DNA of 31,130 nucleotides, from positions 1 to 31,130 of the forward strand of contig CAKUGX010000010.1 of NCBI GenBank assembly GCA_934654765.1. Direction: 5' to 3'. Within the stretch, counting starts at the first letter, position 1. Each line of letters starts with the position of its first letter. The DNA is from an uncultured Collinsella sp. (lineage in GTDB: Bacteria; Actinomycetota; Coriobacteriia; Coriobacteriales; Coriobacteriaceae). Shown in pieces: positions 1 to 8,156 of this stretch. The position numbers were made by a program, and so were the translations under genes. The notes beneath the pieces were generated by a model, which was not told the DNA's origin, ran no database searches, and saw only the letters and a program-made list of their open reading frames with translations.

Positions 1-7
1 GCAATGT

Positions 8-60
8 CTCGATCTGTAACGCTAAGCCGGCTTCCGGAGTCCCAAATGTTACAGATCGAG
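8..60. repeat. Inverted repeat, 13-bp perfect arms, 27-nt loop
   Basis: Positions 8-20 (CTCGATCTGTAAC) are the exact reverse complement of 48-60. There is no T-run after either arm, so this is not a standard intrinsic terminator. It lies in the intergenic region before glmS. It may be the 3' hairpin of a gene outside the window or one of the dispersed hairpins seen elsewhere here. Confidence 0.7.
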
Positions 61-86
61 GTCTTTCGCCGGGACAGAGCGCCGCC

Positions 87-139
87 CCGGTCCAAACCAC
101 CACAAAGGTGCCTGTCCCCATTGTGGTGGTTTGGACCGG
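87..139. repeat. Inverted repeat, 19-bp perfect arms, GGGACAG-type hairpin
   Basis: Positions 87-105 (starting CCGGTCCAAACC) pair perfectly with 121-139. The 15-nt loop carries CTGTCCC (112-118), and GGGACAG occurs just upstream at 71-77, so an alternative pairing is possible. The same GGGACAG/CTGTCCC core appears in hairpins near 2223-2251 and 11893-11926. No poly-T follows, so a dispersed extragenic repeat is a better guess than a terminator. Confidence 0.75.
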
Positions 140-160
140 CTGGACGTGTGTGCATCGGGT

Positions 161-218
161 GGTATCTAAGTTGAGATACCACTTCTGGTATATCAGCTTG
201 CGTTTGCGTGAGTACAAT
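161..218 (+). promoter_or_regulatory. Putative glmS promoter region with operator-like palindrome
   Basis: A -10-like TACAAT lies at 213-218, about 75 bases before the glmS start. No good -35 is visible at 16-18 bases spacing. Upstream, GGTATCT (161-167) and AGATACC (174-180) form a 7-bp inverted repeat with a 6-base spacer, the size of a dimeric repressor site. The assignment to glmS rests on position only. I see no conserved glmS ribozyme core in the short leader. Confidence 0.4.
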
Positions 219-292
219 ACTCGAACGTTATACGTCTCAGCGCCCCCTGTGCGTGGACGTTTTGCAGTCACGCGAACGAAGGGATTTATCCT

Positions 293-2140
<1,848 letters not shown>

Positions 2141-2164
2141 TCGAGCCCCGTTGTTCTAACGACC

Positions 2165-2207
2165 AAGGCCCGGCTCCGCATCAGACGGAGCCGGGCCTTG
2201 TTGCATT
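2165..2207 (+). terminator. Intrinsic terminator after glmS
   Basis: A 14-bp GC-rich stem (2165-2178 with 2186-2199, perfect) with a 7-nt loop is followed by a T-rich tract ending near 2207. It lies 24 bases after the glmS stop. Confidence 0.9.
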
Positions 2208-2222
2208 TGCCCAGATAAAACC

Positions 2223-2251
2223 TGCCAAAATAAACCTGTCCCTTTTTGGCA
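2223..2251. repeat. Short inverted repeat with GGGACAG-type core
   Basis: TGCCAAAA (2223-2230) pairs with TTTTGGCA (2244-2251), and the loop contains CCTGTCCC. It lies 3 bases beyond the stop of the minus-strand GntR gene. Read on the minus strand it could act as a weak terminator for that gene, but the core matches the other GGGACAG hairpins in the window. Confidence 0.5.
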
Positions 2252-2253
2252 CG

Positions 2254-2985
2254 TTAGCGGAGCTTGCTGGTCTCGAAGTACTCGGGGAACTGGTCCAGAA
2301 CTTCGGTTTGGTTGCGGAACATCATGTGCAGGTGCTTGCTGACTAAAAAGCTCGCTTCGATGGGGTCGCGACCGGCGATAGCGCGGCGAATCTGCTTGTG
2401 CTCGTTCACGATGTCCTGATTGTCGAGAACCTGCGTGGCGGCGCGCAGCCAGCGGAAGCGCTCCAGGTCGGCATTGGTCTCCTCGAGCCACGACCACACG
2501 GTGCTACGGCATGCGATGCTAAAAATCATGTGATGCATGAGGTTGTCGCTCAAAAAGAAGCCGATGCGATCCTCTTCGGCCATGGCCTTTTCCTGCAGCG
2601 CGATGGCGCGGTCGAGCTGCTCGATGCCGGCCGACGTGGCGCGCGCACAGCACTCCACGATCACCTGCTTTTCCAGATGCTCGCGGATGTAACAGGCACT
2701 CTCGGCAAGGGTGAGATTGATGGGTGAGACGTAGGTACCGCTCTGGGGCACGGTGCGCACCAGGCCCTCCTGCGCCAGACGCACCAGTGCCTCGCGCACA
2801 GGGGTGCGCCCCATATCCAGGTCGTCGCAAAGTTGCTTGACGCCTAGCTTTTCGCCCGGCTTGTAGTCAAGGTAGACGATTTTGCGTCGAATGGTGTGGT
2901 AGGACTGGTCTTGTAGGCTCGTTTCCTGCTCGCCGACGTGCATCGATTCTTCCATAGCGCCTCGCAACTGTTCTATCAAACTCAT
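2254..2985 (-). CDS. GntR-family transcriptional regulator, FadR/FCD type
   Basis: A 243-residue repressor-type protein. A GntR winged helix lies at about residues 25-90, with the recognition region DDLDMGRTPVREALVRL near 54-70 and the wing EGLVRTVPQSGTYVSP. A C-terminal FCD ligand domain (about 95-235) keeps the usual metal/ligand residues: Asp147, His151/152, His196 and His218/220. FCD-type GntR proteins commonly sense small carboxylates or metal-bound ligands. The ATG at 2985 has a poor ribosome site; in-frame ATGs at residues 11 (2955) and 16 (2940) have GAGG or GGAAGA upstream, so the true start may be shorter. It is divergent from the YeiH-family gene across 163 bases, which suggests that gene as a target (inference). 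The ligand is unknown. Confidence 0.9.
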   Translation of the reverse strand: MSLIEQLRGAMEESMHVGEQETSLQDQSYHTIRRKIVYLDYKPGEKLGVKQLCDDLDMGRTPVREALVRLAQEGLVRTVPQSGTYVSPINLTLAESACYIREHLEKQVIVECCARATSAGIEQLDRAIALQEKAMAEEDRIGFFLSDNLMHHMIFSIACRSTVWSWLEETNADLERFRWLRAATQVLDNQDIVNEHKQIRRAIAGRDPIEASFLVSKHLHMMFRNQTEVLDQFPEYFETSKLR

Positions 2986-3148
2986 ATGTCAGTTGTTAAT
3001 TATGCCGCGAATCAGCTCTCCGCGGTGAGTAATTCGACTGTCGCCCGAGAACTATTGCGGCATCTTAGTCTGTGTTTGCGCAAGGCTGCGCTCAATGTTG
3101 CCGTATCATAAGCCGTCGCAAACGTGAAATAGAAAGAAGGAATCCCAT
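2986..3148. promoter_or_regulatory. Divergent regulatory region, GntR gene / YeiH-family gene
   Basis: These 163 bases must hold both promoters. A small inverted repeat, CCGCG (3005-3009) with CGCGG (3021-3025), lies near the GntR side. TATCAT at 3104-3109 is a possible -10 for the plus-strand gene without a convincing -35. A good ribosome site (GAAGGAA) precedes the ATG at 3149. Confidence 0.35.
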
Positions 3149-4183
3149 ATGCAACTGGCAAATTTCGTACGCGAGCGCTGGAAAGGCGTCTTGTTCTGCC
3201 TGATCATCGCCATTCCCGCGACGTTGCTCGGCAAACAAATTGAAGTGGTCGGCGGTCCGGTGTTTGCCATCCTCTTTGGCATGGTCCTGGCGCTCGTCTT
3301 TCCCAAGAATCGTCGCGAACAGCTCGCTGCCGGCGTTACCTATACGTCCAAAAAAGTCTTGCAGTACGCGGTTATCCTGCTTGGCTTTGGCATGAACCTC
3401 TCCCAGATTCTGTCCAAGGGTGCCCAGTCGCTGCCGATTATCGTGGCGACGATCTCGACCTCGCTTGTCATCGCCTCTGTGCTCTGCCGCGTCATGAACG
3501 TGCCGGGCAAGATTGCGACGCTTGTGGGCGTGGGTTCGTCGATTTGCGGCGGTTCGGCCATCGCCGCGACCGCACCCGTCATCGATGCCGACGATCGAGA
3601 GATTGCCCAGGCCATTTCGGTTATCTTCCTGTTTAACGTTATCGCGGCGCTCGTGTTTCCGACGCTCGGTGGCATGCTCGGCCTGACCAACGAGGGCTTT
3701 GGGCTGTTTGCCGGCACCGCCATCAACGACACCTCGTCCGTAACGGCTGCGGCGAGCGCTTGGGACAGCATGCATCCCGGCGCCAACGTGCTCGAGAGCG
3801 CCACGGTGGTCAAGCTCACCAGGACGTTGGCCATTATCCCCATCACGTTGGTCCTTGCGTGCTGGCAGATGCATCTGGCGCGCAAGGCCGGGGGCGACGC
3901 CAAAAGCACGTTCTCGTTGAAACGCGCGTTTCCCATGTTTGTGCTGTTCTTTGTGCTGGCGAGCGTAATCACCACGGTGCTTCAGCTTCCCGTGTCCATC
4001 ACGGCGCCCATCAAGGAGCTGTCGAAGTTTTTTATCGTGATGGCCATGGCGGCTATTGGCTTTAATACCGATATCGTCGAGCTGGTCAAAAAGGGCGGCA
4101 AGCCCATCGCGTTGGGCTTTTGCTGCTGGATTGGCATTGCGTGCATGAGTTTGGGAATGCAGCACGTGCTGGGAATCTGGTAA
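3149..4183 (+). CDS. YeiH/UPF0324-family membrane protein (putative sulfate-type exporter)
   Basis: A 344-residue very hydrophobic protein with roughly ten predicted membrane segments. It carries the recognisable YeiH-family stretches: LQYAVILLGFGMNLSQI near 71-87, GVGSSICGGSAIAATAPVI near 126-144, LFAGTAINDTSSVTAA near 186-201 and a C-terminal FFIVMAMAAIGFNTDI segment. The family (PF03601) is annotated as a putative sulfate exporter, but the substrate is rarely demonstrated. The start is supported by GAAGGAA about 8 bases before the ATG. It is transcribed away from the adjacent GntR regulator, a common arrangement when the regulator controls the transporter (inference). A long hairpin follows at 4236-4300. 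Confidence 0.9.
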   Translation: MQLANFVRERWKGVLFCLIIAIPATLLGKQIEVVGGPVFAILFGMVLALVFPKNRREQLAAGVTYTSKKVLQYAVILLGFGMNLSQILSKGAQSLPIIVATISTSLVIASVLCRVMNVPGKIATLVGVGSSICGGSAIAATAPVIDADDREIAQAISVIFLFNVIAALVFPTLGGMLGLTNEGFGLFAGTAINDTSSVTAAASAWDSMHPGANVLESATVVKLTRTLAIIPITLVLACWQMHLARKAGGDAKSTFSLKRAFPMFVLFFVLASVITTVLQLPVSITAPIKELSKFFIVMAMAAIGFNTDIVELVKKGGKPIALGFCCWIGIACMSLGMQHVLGIW

Positions 4184-4235
4184 AGAGGCAACTGATTTGC
4201 GTGCTGCGTGCTGGTGCGCGCATGCCTGCGGTGGA

Positions 4236-4300
4236 GCGATAGGAGCTCTTGCGGGTATGGCTTGTCCGCAGGTTTATAAGTCCCGAAGAGCTCTTATCGC
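4236..4300. repeat. Long hairpin between the YeiH-family gene and the NtrC-like regulator
   Basis: A 15-base arm (4236-4250) pairs with 4286-4300, with one G-U position. The loop can form a smaller GCGG/CCGC stem (4251-4254 with 4266-4269). No T-run follows. It could terminate or protect the upstream transcript or be another dispersed extragenic repeat. The rest of 4184-4448 holds TATA-like hexamers (TATACT 4331-4336, TATAGT 4359-4364) and the palindrome TTCAA-TT-TTGAA (4383-4394), which may belong to the next gene's promoter. Confidence 0.6.
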
Positions 4301-4448
4301 CCCGCCAGGATGGCGATGCGGGGCAACACCTATACTCGCAGGACGGCGGCTTCTGCCCTATAGTGTTTGGTGAGCAATATCGTTCAATTTTGAAACACTT
4401 GAGATGCCAAGCCGCAGATAAGGGTCGTGGCTGGAGACGGGGCGAACC

Positions 4449-5666
4449 ATGGACAGCGATGCCAAGCTGAACATCTTGACCGAGGCCCTGGCTGCTGCCG
4501 GGGCCTCGGCATTGGCAATCGATGCGCGTGGGGACGTCGTGATTTCGACCATGAATGACGCGGCGCTTGAGCGGGATGTGGCGGCTTTTGTCGCTGAGCG
4601 CCTCGACCGTATAGGAGACGGCGCGCGTCTGGTTATGGGGCGCGCGGGTACGCGCCTGAGCCTGACCGTTCGCCCCACCGACAAAGAGGGTGGGGGCCTT
4701 TGGGTCGTCGTGGTCCGCGAGGTGCGCGGCGCCGCGGCACATGCGGGCATCGAGTGGCTCAACGCCGACGAAGTTGAGGCCCGCTACGAATCGAGCGCGT
4801 ACGGCATCGTTGAGGGGGCGGCCTCGGTAGCTGCGCCGGTCGCCGAGAGCTACGCGCGCGGTGTGCCCCTTATGCTCGAGGGCGAGCTGGGAGCGGGTCA
4901 GATCGAGATCGCCAAGCGCCTCTATCTGGACGGTCCTTTTGCCGATCAACCCTTTGTTGCCGTTGCGCTCGATGAGCTTACCGATCGCGGTTGGCGCCAC
5001 GTGCTCAAAAGCGCCGAATCGCCGTTGTTCCAAACGGGGCTGACACTTTGCATTGCGGGCTGGAATGCGGTTGGCCCCCAGCGCCTTCGCGAGCTCGTTT
5101 CCACGATGGCCGACACCGCGTTGGCGACGCGCTGCCATGTGGTGCTGACGGCGAATGACATGCCGGGCGGCAGCGAAAGTGATCAAGCCGCCTTTGTGAC
5201 CGAGCGCTTCGCCTGTGCGGTGAGCGTGGCGCCGGCAATCGTCGAGCAGGGAGCCGCGTCGACGAAGGTTGCGCGCTATTTGGAATATCTCGCTGGTGCA
5301 TTTGGGACGGCAGCGCCCACGCTGTCTGCCGCGGCGGCGAAGGCGCTCGATGCTTACCGCTGGCCGCGCAACTATCTGCAGCTCCGCGAGGTCTCGGAAC
5401 GACTGTATATATTGGTGGGGGCGGGCACGGTGGATCGCGCTGTGGTGGAGGAAGTGCTAGCCCAAGAGGACGTGATTAAGACCGCAACCTTTGGCGCCCC
5501 GACACTCGAAAGCGACCTGTATATCCTGCGACCGTTGGCCGATACCGAGCGAGATATCGCGCATCTGGTTGTAGATCATCTCCACGGCAACCGAACCCGT
5601 GCGGCGGAGGTGCTGGGCATAAGCCGAACAACGCTGTGGCGCTTGCTGAAGGACGATGACCGTTGA
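4449..5666 (+). CDS. NtrC/PrpR-like transcriptional regulator with degenerate AAA+ domain
   Basis: A 405-residue protein with the outline of a sigma-54 activator. It has an N-terminal sensory-like region (1-115), a central AAA+-like region (about 120-330) and a Fis-type helix-turn-helix at the C-terminus (NRTRAAEVLGISRTTLWRLL, about 381-400). The ATPase core is broken. The Walker A position reads GELGAGQ, with Gln for the essential Lys and no Ser/Thr. I find no GAFTGA loop for sigma-54 contact, and the Walker B region is unclear. It probably binds DNA without ATP-driven remodelling, as is known for some PrpR-like proteins in Gram-positive bacteria (inference). GGAGACGGGG upstream supports the ATG at 4449. 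Target and signal are unknown. The gene stands alone, 84 bases before the next. Confidence 0.75.
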   Translation: MDSDAKLNILTEALAAAGASALAIDARGDVVISTMNDAALERDVAAFVAERLDRIGDGARLVMGRAGTRLSLTVRPTDKEGGGLWVVVVREVRGAAAHAGIEWLNADEVEARYESSAYGIVEGAASVAAPVAESYARGVPLMLEGELGAGQIEIAKRLYLDGPFADQPFVAVALDELTDRGWRHVLKSAESPLFQTGLTLCIAGWNAVGPQRLRELVSTMADTALATRCHVVLTANDMPGGSESDQAAFVTERFACAVSVAPAIVEQGAASTKVARYLEYLAGAFGTAAPTLSAAAAKALDAYRWPRNYLQLREVSERLYILVGAGTVDRAVVEEVLAQEDVIKTATFGAPTLESDLYILRPLADTERDIAHLVVDHLHGNRTRAAEVLGISRTTLWRLLKDDDR

Positions 5667-5750
5667 GCGAGGCGCCCGTGACCGCGCGCGACGCGTGTGC
5701 TACAGTCCAAAGCGTTATTGTTTCGATTTGGTTACGGCGTGCGGGGGCGT

Positions 5751-6326
5751 ATGGCTGAGACTACAAAACCGAGCCGCAGAAGGCGGAGCGCCGCACCGGT
5801 CAACCGACGCACGACATCGGTGACGTGGGGTAAACACGCCTCGGGGTTTGACGGCTCGTTCAAGCGCACTAAATACGGCTATCCTTCGACAGGTGCCCGC
5901 TTGGCAATGCAGGCAGAGTCCTCGCTGTGGGGCCGCAAACGCGTGGTGGGCTCAAAGCTCAAGCACGACGGCACGCTCGGCTACATCAGCCGCGGGGCGG
6001 CTCGCCGCAGTGGGCTCAATCCTGCTGGTTGGCATCGTTATGTGCCGATCGCGGTCGTCGTTGCAGTGATCGTCATCGCACTCGCTGCGCTTGGCTACGC
6101 CGGCGGCGGCGCCAACTTGGACGCGGTGTTTAAATCGCCCGAGCTCGCGCATGCAGGCACAGAAGTTGTCGAGGGCGCTCAGACCCAGACGGGCGTCGCA
6201 CCCCAGCGCGGCATCGTCGCGGCGGCCTCCACCATCGCCGACGCTCAAAAGGACGAGGGCGAACAGGGCGACGGCGCCGAAACGACCCACACGAACGAAA
6301 CGACGACAACTCCATCGGCAAGATAA
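5751..6326 (+). CDS. Small single-pass membrane protein, basic N-terminus, unknown function
   Basis: A 191-residue protein I do not recognise. The first ~95 residues are rich in Arg/Lys/Ser (KPSRRRRSAAPVNRR near the start) and should be cytoplasmic. One hydrophobic segment of about 21 residues (around 98-119, VPIAVVVAVIVIALAALGYA) follows. The last ~70 residues are Ala/Glu/Thr-rich and low in complexity, ending in a Thr-rich tail. By the positive-inside rule the tail is extracytoplasmic. I chose the ATG at 5751 (GCGGGGG upstream) over an in-frame GTG at 5697, because the intervening 18 residues look non-coding. It ends at a shared hairpin terminator with the convergent nitroreductase. It may be a Coriobacteriia-restricted protein. 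Confidence 0.65.
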   Translation: MAETTKPSRRRRSAAPVNRRTTSVTWGKHASGFDGSFKRTKYGYPSTGARLAMQAESSLWGRKRVVGSKLKHDGTLGYISRGAARRSGLNPAGWHRYVPIAVVVAVIVIALAALGYAGGGANLDAVFKSPELAHAGTEVVEGAQTQTGVAPQRGIVAAASTIADAQKDEGEQGDGAETTHTNETTTTPSAR

Positions 6327-6338
6327 GTTGCGAGCGGG

Positions 6339-6362
6339 TCCGCCGTTCGTTAGAACGGCGGA
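6339..6362. terminator. Hairpin between convergent genes
   Basis: TCCGCCGTTC (6339-6348) pairs perfectly with 6353-6362 around a 4-base loop. It lies between two convergent stop codons (6326 and 6368), so it can serve both strands. The T-run is weak on each side. Confidence 0.7.
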
Positions 6363-6367
6363 ACTAA

Positions 6368-6889
6368 TTACTTTACATACACCACGTTGTCGCGGCGGGG
6401 TTTGGGCTCGGGTAGCGTGTCTTCGGCATAGCCCAGGATGCAGTGACCGACACCGCGCAGGCTGCCGTCGGCGGGCAGGCCCCAGCTGGCCAGCAGCTCC
6501 AGGCCCTCGGGCGAGTCAAAGACCTCATGCGCGCGGTGAATCCAGCACGAATCGACACCCAGTGCATAGGCGGCGTTGAGCAAGTTGCCCATGGCGAGCG
6601 AGCCGTCTTCCAGATGCGTGGGCACGCTGCGGTCGACCAGCACCACCACAACGGTCTTGGCGCCATAGAAGGGGTCACTGTTGCCGCCCATGACCTGGGC
6701 GTTGAGCTGTGAGAGACGCTCGACGGTCGCGGGGTCGGTGACGGCGACAAACGTCACCGGCTGGCGGCCCATGCCGCTCGGTGCATATTGGCCGGCTTCG
6801 ATAATACGTGCAAGCTTTTCGGCCTCGACGGGACGATCGCTGTATTTGCGGCAGCTGCGGCGGTGGATGAGCGCTTCGATAGTCTCCAT
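6368..6889 (-). CDS. Nitroreductase-family flavoprotein
   Basis: A 173-residue FMN-dependent oxidoreductase of the nitroreductase superfamily. Family hallmarks are the N-terminal HRRSCRKYSDRPV (FMN phosphate contacts, residues 8-20), APSGMGRQP near 36-44, the GNLLNAAYALGVDSCWIH helix and the C-terminal GVGHCILGYA. Such enzymes use NAD(P)H to reduce nitroaromatics, quinones or flavins; the physiological substrate cannot be told from sequence. I chose the ATG at 6889 because AAGGAGACACC stands directly before it. A longer in-frame reading to 6985 has no ribosome site and extends the protein beyond the family's usual start. It is divergent from the 96-residue orphan gene. Confidence 0.9.
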   Translation of the reverse strand: METIEALIHRRSCRKYSDRPVEAEKLARIIEAGQYAPSGMGRQPVTFVAVTDPATVERLSQLNAQVMGGNSDPFYGAKTVVVVLVDRSVPTHLEDGSLAMGNLLNAAYALGVDSCWIHRAHEVFDSPEGLELLASWGLPADGSLRGVGHCILGYAEDTLPEPKPRRDNVVYVK

Positions 6890-7183
6890 GGTGTCTCCTT
6901 GTAGTGGCGTTGCAGATGCCCCGTTCACACCCGTCGGGCTCAAACGATAGACGGTCAATTGCCCGGCCAAAAGGATAGATTCCAATTGGGAAAGTAGGTT
7001 TGCATAAAAGTAGCTTCAGAATGTGACAAACAAATGGGATGGTTAAACGTTTTATCCCGTCTACCCTGCGGTTTTTTACCACTTGCCTAAATGACGAACG
7101 CATAACCTCTGATAAAGGTTTTACTAAAGGAGTACCAGCGTTTATCAATGCGCCGTGGTGGCGCCGGGCCAGGAGGTAACATC
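6890..7183. promoter_or_regulatory. Divergent intergenic region, nitroreductase / 96-residue protein
   Basis: 294 bases, clearly more AT-rich than the flanking genes. It contains GGGAT (7036-7040) and ATCCC (7054-7058) flanking the palindrome AAACGTTT (7045-7052), a compact operator-like structure. Another small inverted repeat, AACCT/AGGTT, lies at 7104-7120. AAAGGAG (about 7125-7131) is ribosome-site-like but too far from any ATG to be used. I could not assign confident -35/-10 pairs. Confidence 0.35.
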
Positions 7184-7474
7184 ATGTTCCAGGCTGGAGA
7201 TGTCGTCGAGACCGACTTCGAAGGATTTCTGAAGCTGCTGCGTTCCAAGACGCGCGCTTTTGTGACGATTGACGATCACGAGTACTACATCACGCACACC
7301 GATGGCTATTGGCGTGTTCAGGATTGCGAGGCCCTCAACGACAAGGGCCACTTTACTGACTGCTCCGAGCTGGTCAACACGGTCTGCGAGGTCGTCGAGC
7401 TGCCGTGGATTGCCGGCAAGAGCCTGCATGACAGCTTCTCGGGCGCTACGGTCTATGAGGCCGTCGCCGCTTAA
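7184..7474 (+). CDS. Small acidic protein of unknown function (96 aa)
   Basis: I do not recognise the family. The protein is soluble-looking, acidic and free of membrane segments, with aromatic residues (HEYYITHTDGYWRV, about 30-43) and three cysteines spread over residues ~46-66. The ATG at 7184 is chosen over an in-frame ATG at 7148 because a near-perfect Shine-Dalgarno (AGGAGGTAA) lies 5 bases upstream; the extra 12 residues of the longer form would be Gly/Arg filler. The strong ribosome site and own terminator suggest a well-expressed stand-alone gene. It sits between a nitroreductase (divergent) and the marR operon, with no obvious functional link to either. Confidence 0.8.
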   Translation: MFQAGDVVETDFEGFLKLLRSKTRAFVTIDDHEYYITHTDGYWRVQDCEALNDKGHFTDCSELVNTVCEVVELPWIAGKSLHDSFSGATVYEAVAA

Positions 7475-7500
7475 CGGGCAATAAAACCCGATTTTCACGT

Positions 7501-7537
7501 GACCGCTGGCGCTGCCCCCGCGCCGGCGGTCTTTTTC
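7501..7537 (+). terminator. Intrinsic terminator after the 96-residue gene
   Basis: A 12-bp GC-rich stem (7501-7512 with 7520-7531, one G-U) is followed directly by TTTTT at 7532-7536. Confidence 0.92.
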
Positions 7538-7579
7538 TGCCGATAGGCCATAAAAGTGCAAGCATTTGCGGAGAGCCTG

Positions 7580-7638
7580 TTGACGATAGTCAAAACTCGG
7601 ACTAATCTAGAGATACAAAATTGGTCAAAAATCGGACA
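7580..7638 (+). promoter_or_regulatory. marR-ABC operon promoter with repeated operator-like sites
   Basis: TTGACG (7580-7585), a 17-base spacer and TAATCT (7603-7608) form a good vegetative promoter. The 14-mer GTCAAAACTCGGAC (7589-7602) fills the spacer and recurs with one change (GTCAAAAATCGGAC) at 7624-7637, 35 bases on and downstream of the -10. TTGAC-GATA-GTCAA (7580-7593) is also palindromic. This layout fits autoregulation by the MarR product encoded next (inference). Confidence 0.65.
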
Positions 7639-7655
7639 ATCGAATGGTGGGATAG

Positions 7656-8156
7656 ATGAATAGTGCGGTTACGCTGGTCGACTTCGACCGGTTGCTCAAT
7701 GGACTCGACCATATCTATTCGGAGTTCTCGCGCGCCTGCGGTCTTTCGGACTGCGCTTACTGGATGCTCGTCGATACCAGCACGGCGGGCGGCAGTATTG
7801 CCGTAAGCCGCCTGACGAGCGAATGGTTCTACAGCAAGCAGACCATCAACTCGGCCATTAAAACCTTGACGGCGCGGGACTTTGCAACGTTGGAGTTTGC
7901 CGAAGGCAGCCGTAAGAACAAGGTTGTGCGTTTGACCGAAGCGGGCATGCGGTTTGCCGAGCGTTATGCGCTGCCGGCACTCAAGGCCGAGCAGCGAGCC
8001 TTTGGCGCGCTTGAGCCGTGTGAGCAACGCGAAATCATGCGCCTAATCGGAAAATTTTCCCGTGCGCTCGGCGATGAGTGCGATGCCTTTAAGCAGCATA
8101 TCGCTGCCGAGAGCCAGGCCGAGAATCAAGGTGAGGGGGAGTCGTGCGACTCTTAA
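7656..8156 (+). CDS. MarR-family transcriptional regulator
   Basis: A 166-residue winged-helix regulator, normal in length for MarR proteins. The N-terminal helix region (1-40) precedes the helix-turn-helix (about 55-90), where SEWFYSKQTINSAIKTLTARDF resembles the MarR recognition helix pattern. The wing (about 91-107, GSRKNKVVRLTEAG) contains the conserved basic residues and LTEAG that lead into the dimerisation helix. MarR proteins usually repress a neighbouring efflux or stress operon and are released by small ligands. Here the gene is first in an operon with two ABC half-transporters and its stop overlaps the next reading frame. Direct repeats across the promoter are candidate binding sites. 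Confidence 0.9.
   Translation: MNSAVTLVDFDRLLNGLDHIYSEFSRACGLSDCAYWMLVDTSTAGGSIAVSRLTSEWFYSKQTINSAIKTLTARDFATLEFAEGSRKNKVVRLTEAGMRFAERYALPALKAEQRAFGALEPCEQREIMRLIGKFSRALGDECDAFKQHIAAESQAENQGEGESCDS

Noticed and set aside
219..292. glmS ribozyme in the leader
   Set aside because: The leader is short and I cannot find the conserved ribozyme core; the location alone is not evidence.
3092..4165. A 357-codon frame antisense to the YeiH-family gene
   Set aside because: His/Arg/Asp-rich shadow with no membrane or enzyme motifs; the plus-strand gene has a ribosome site and family motifs.
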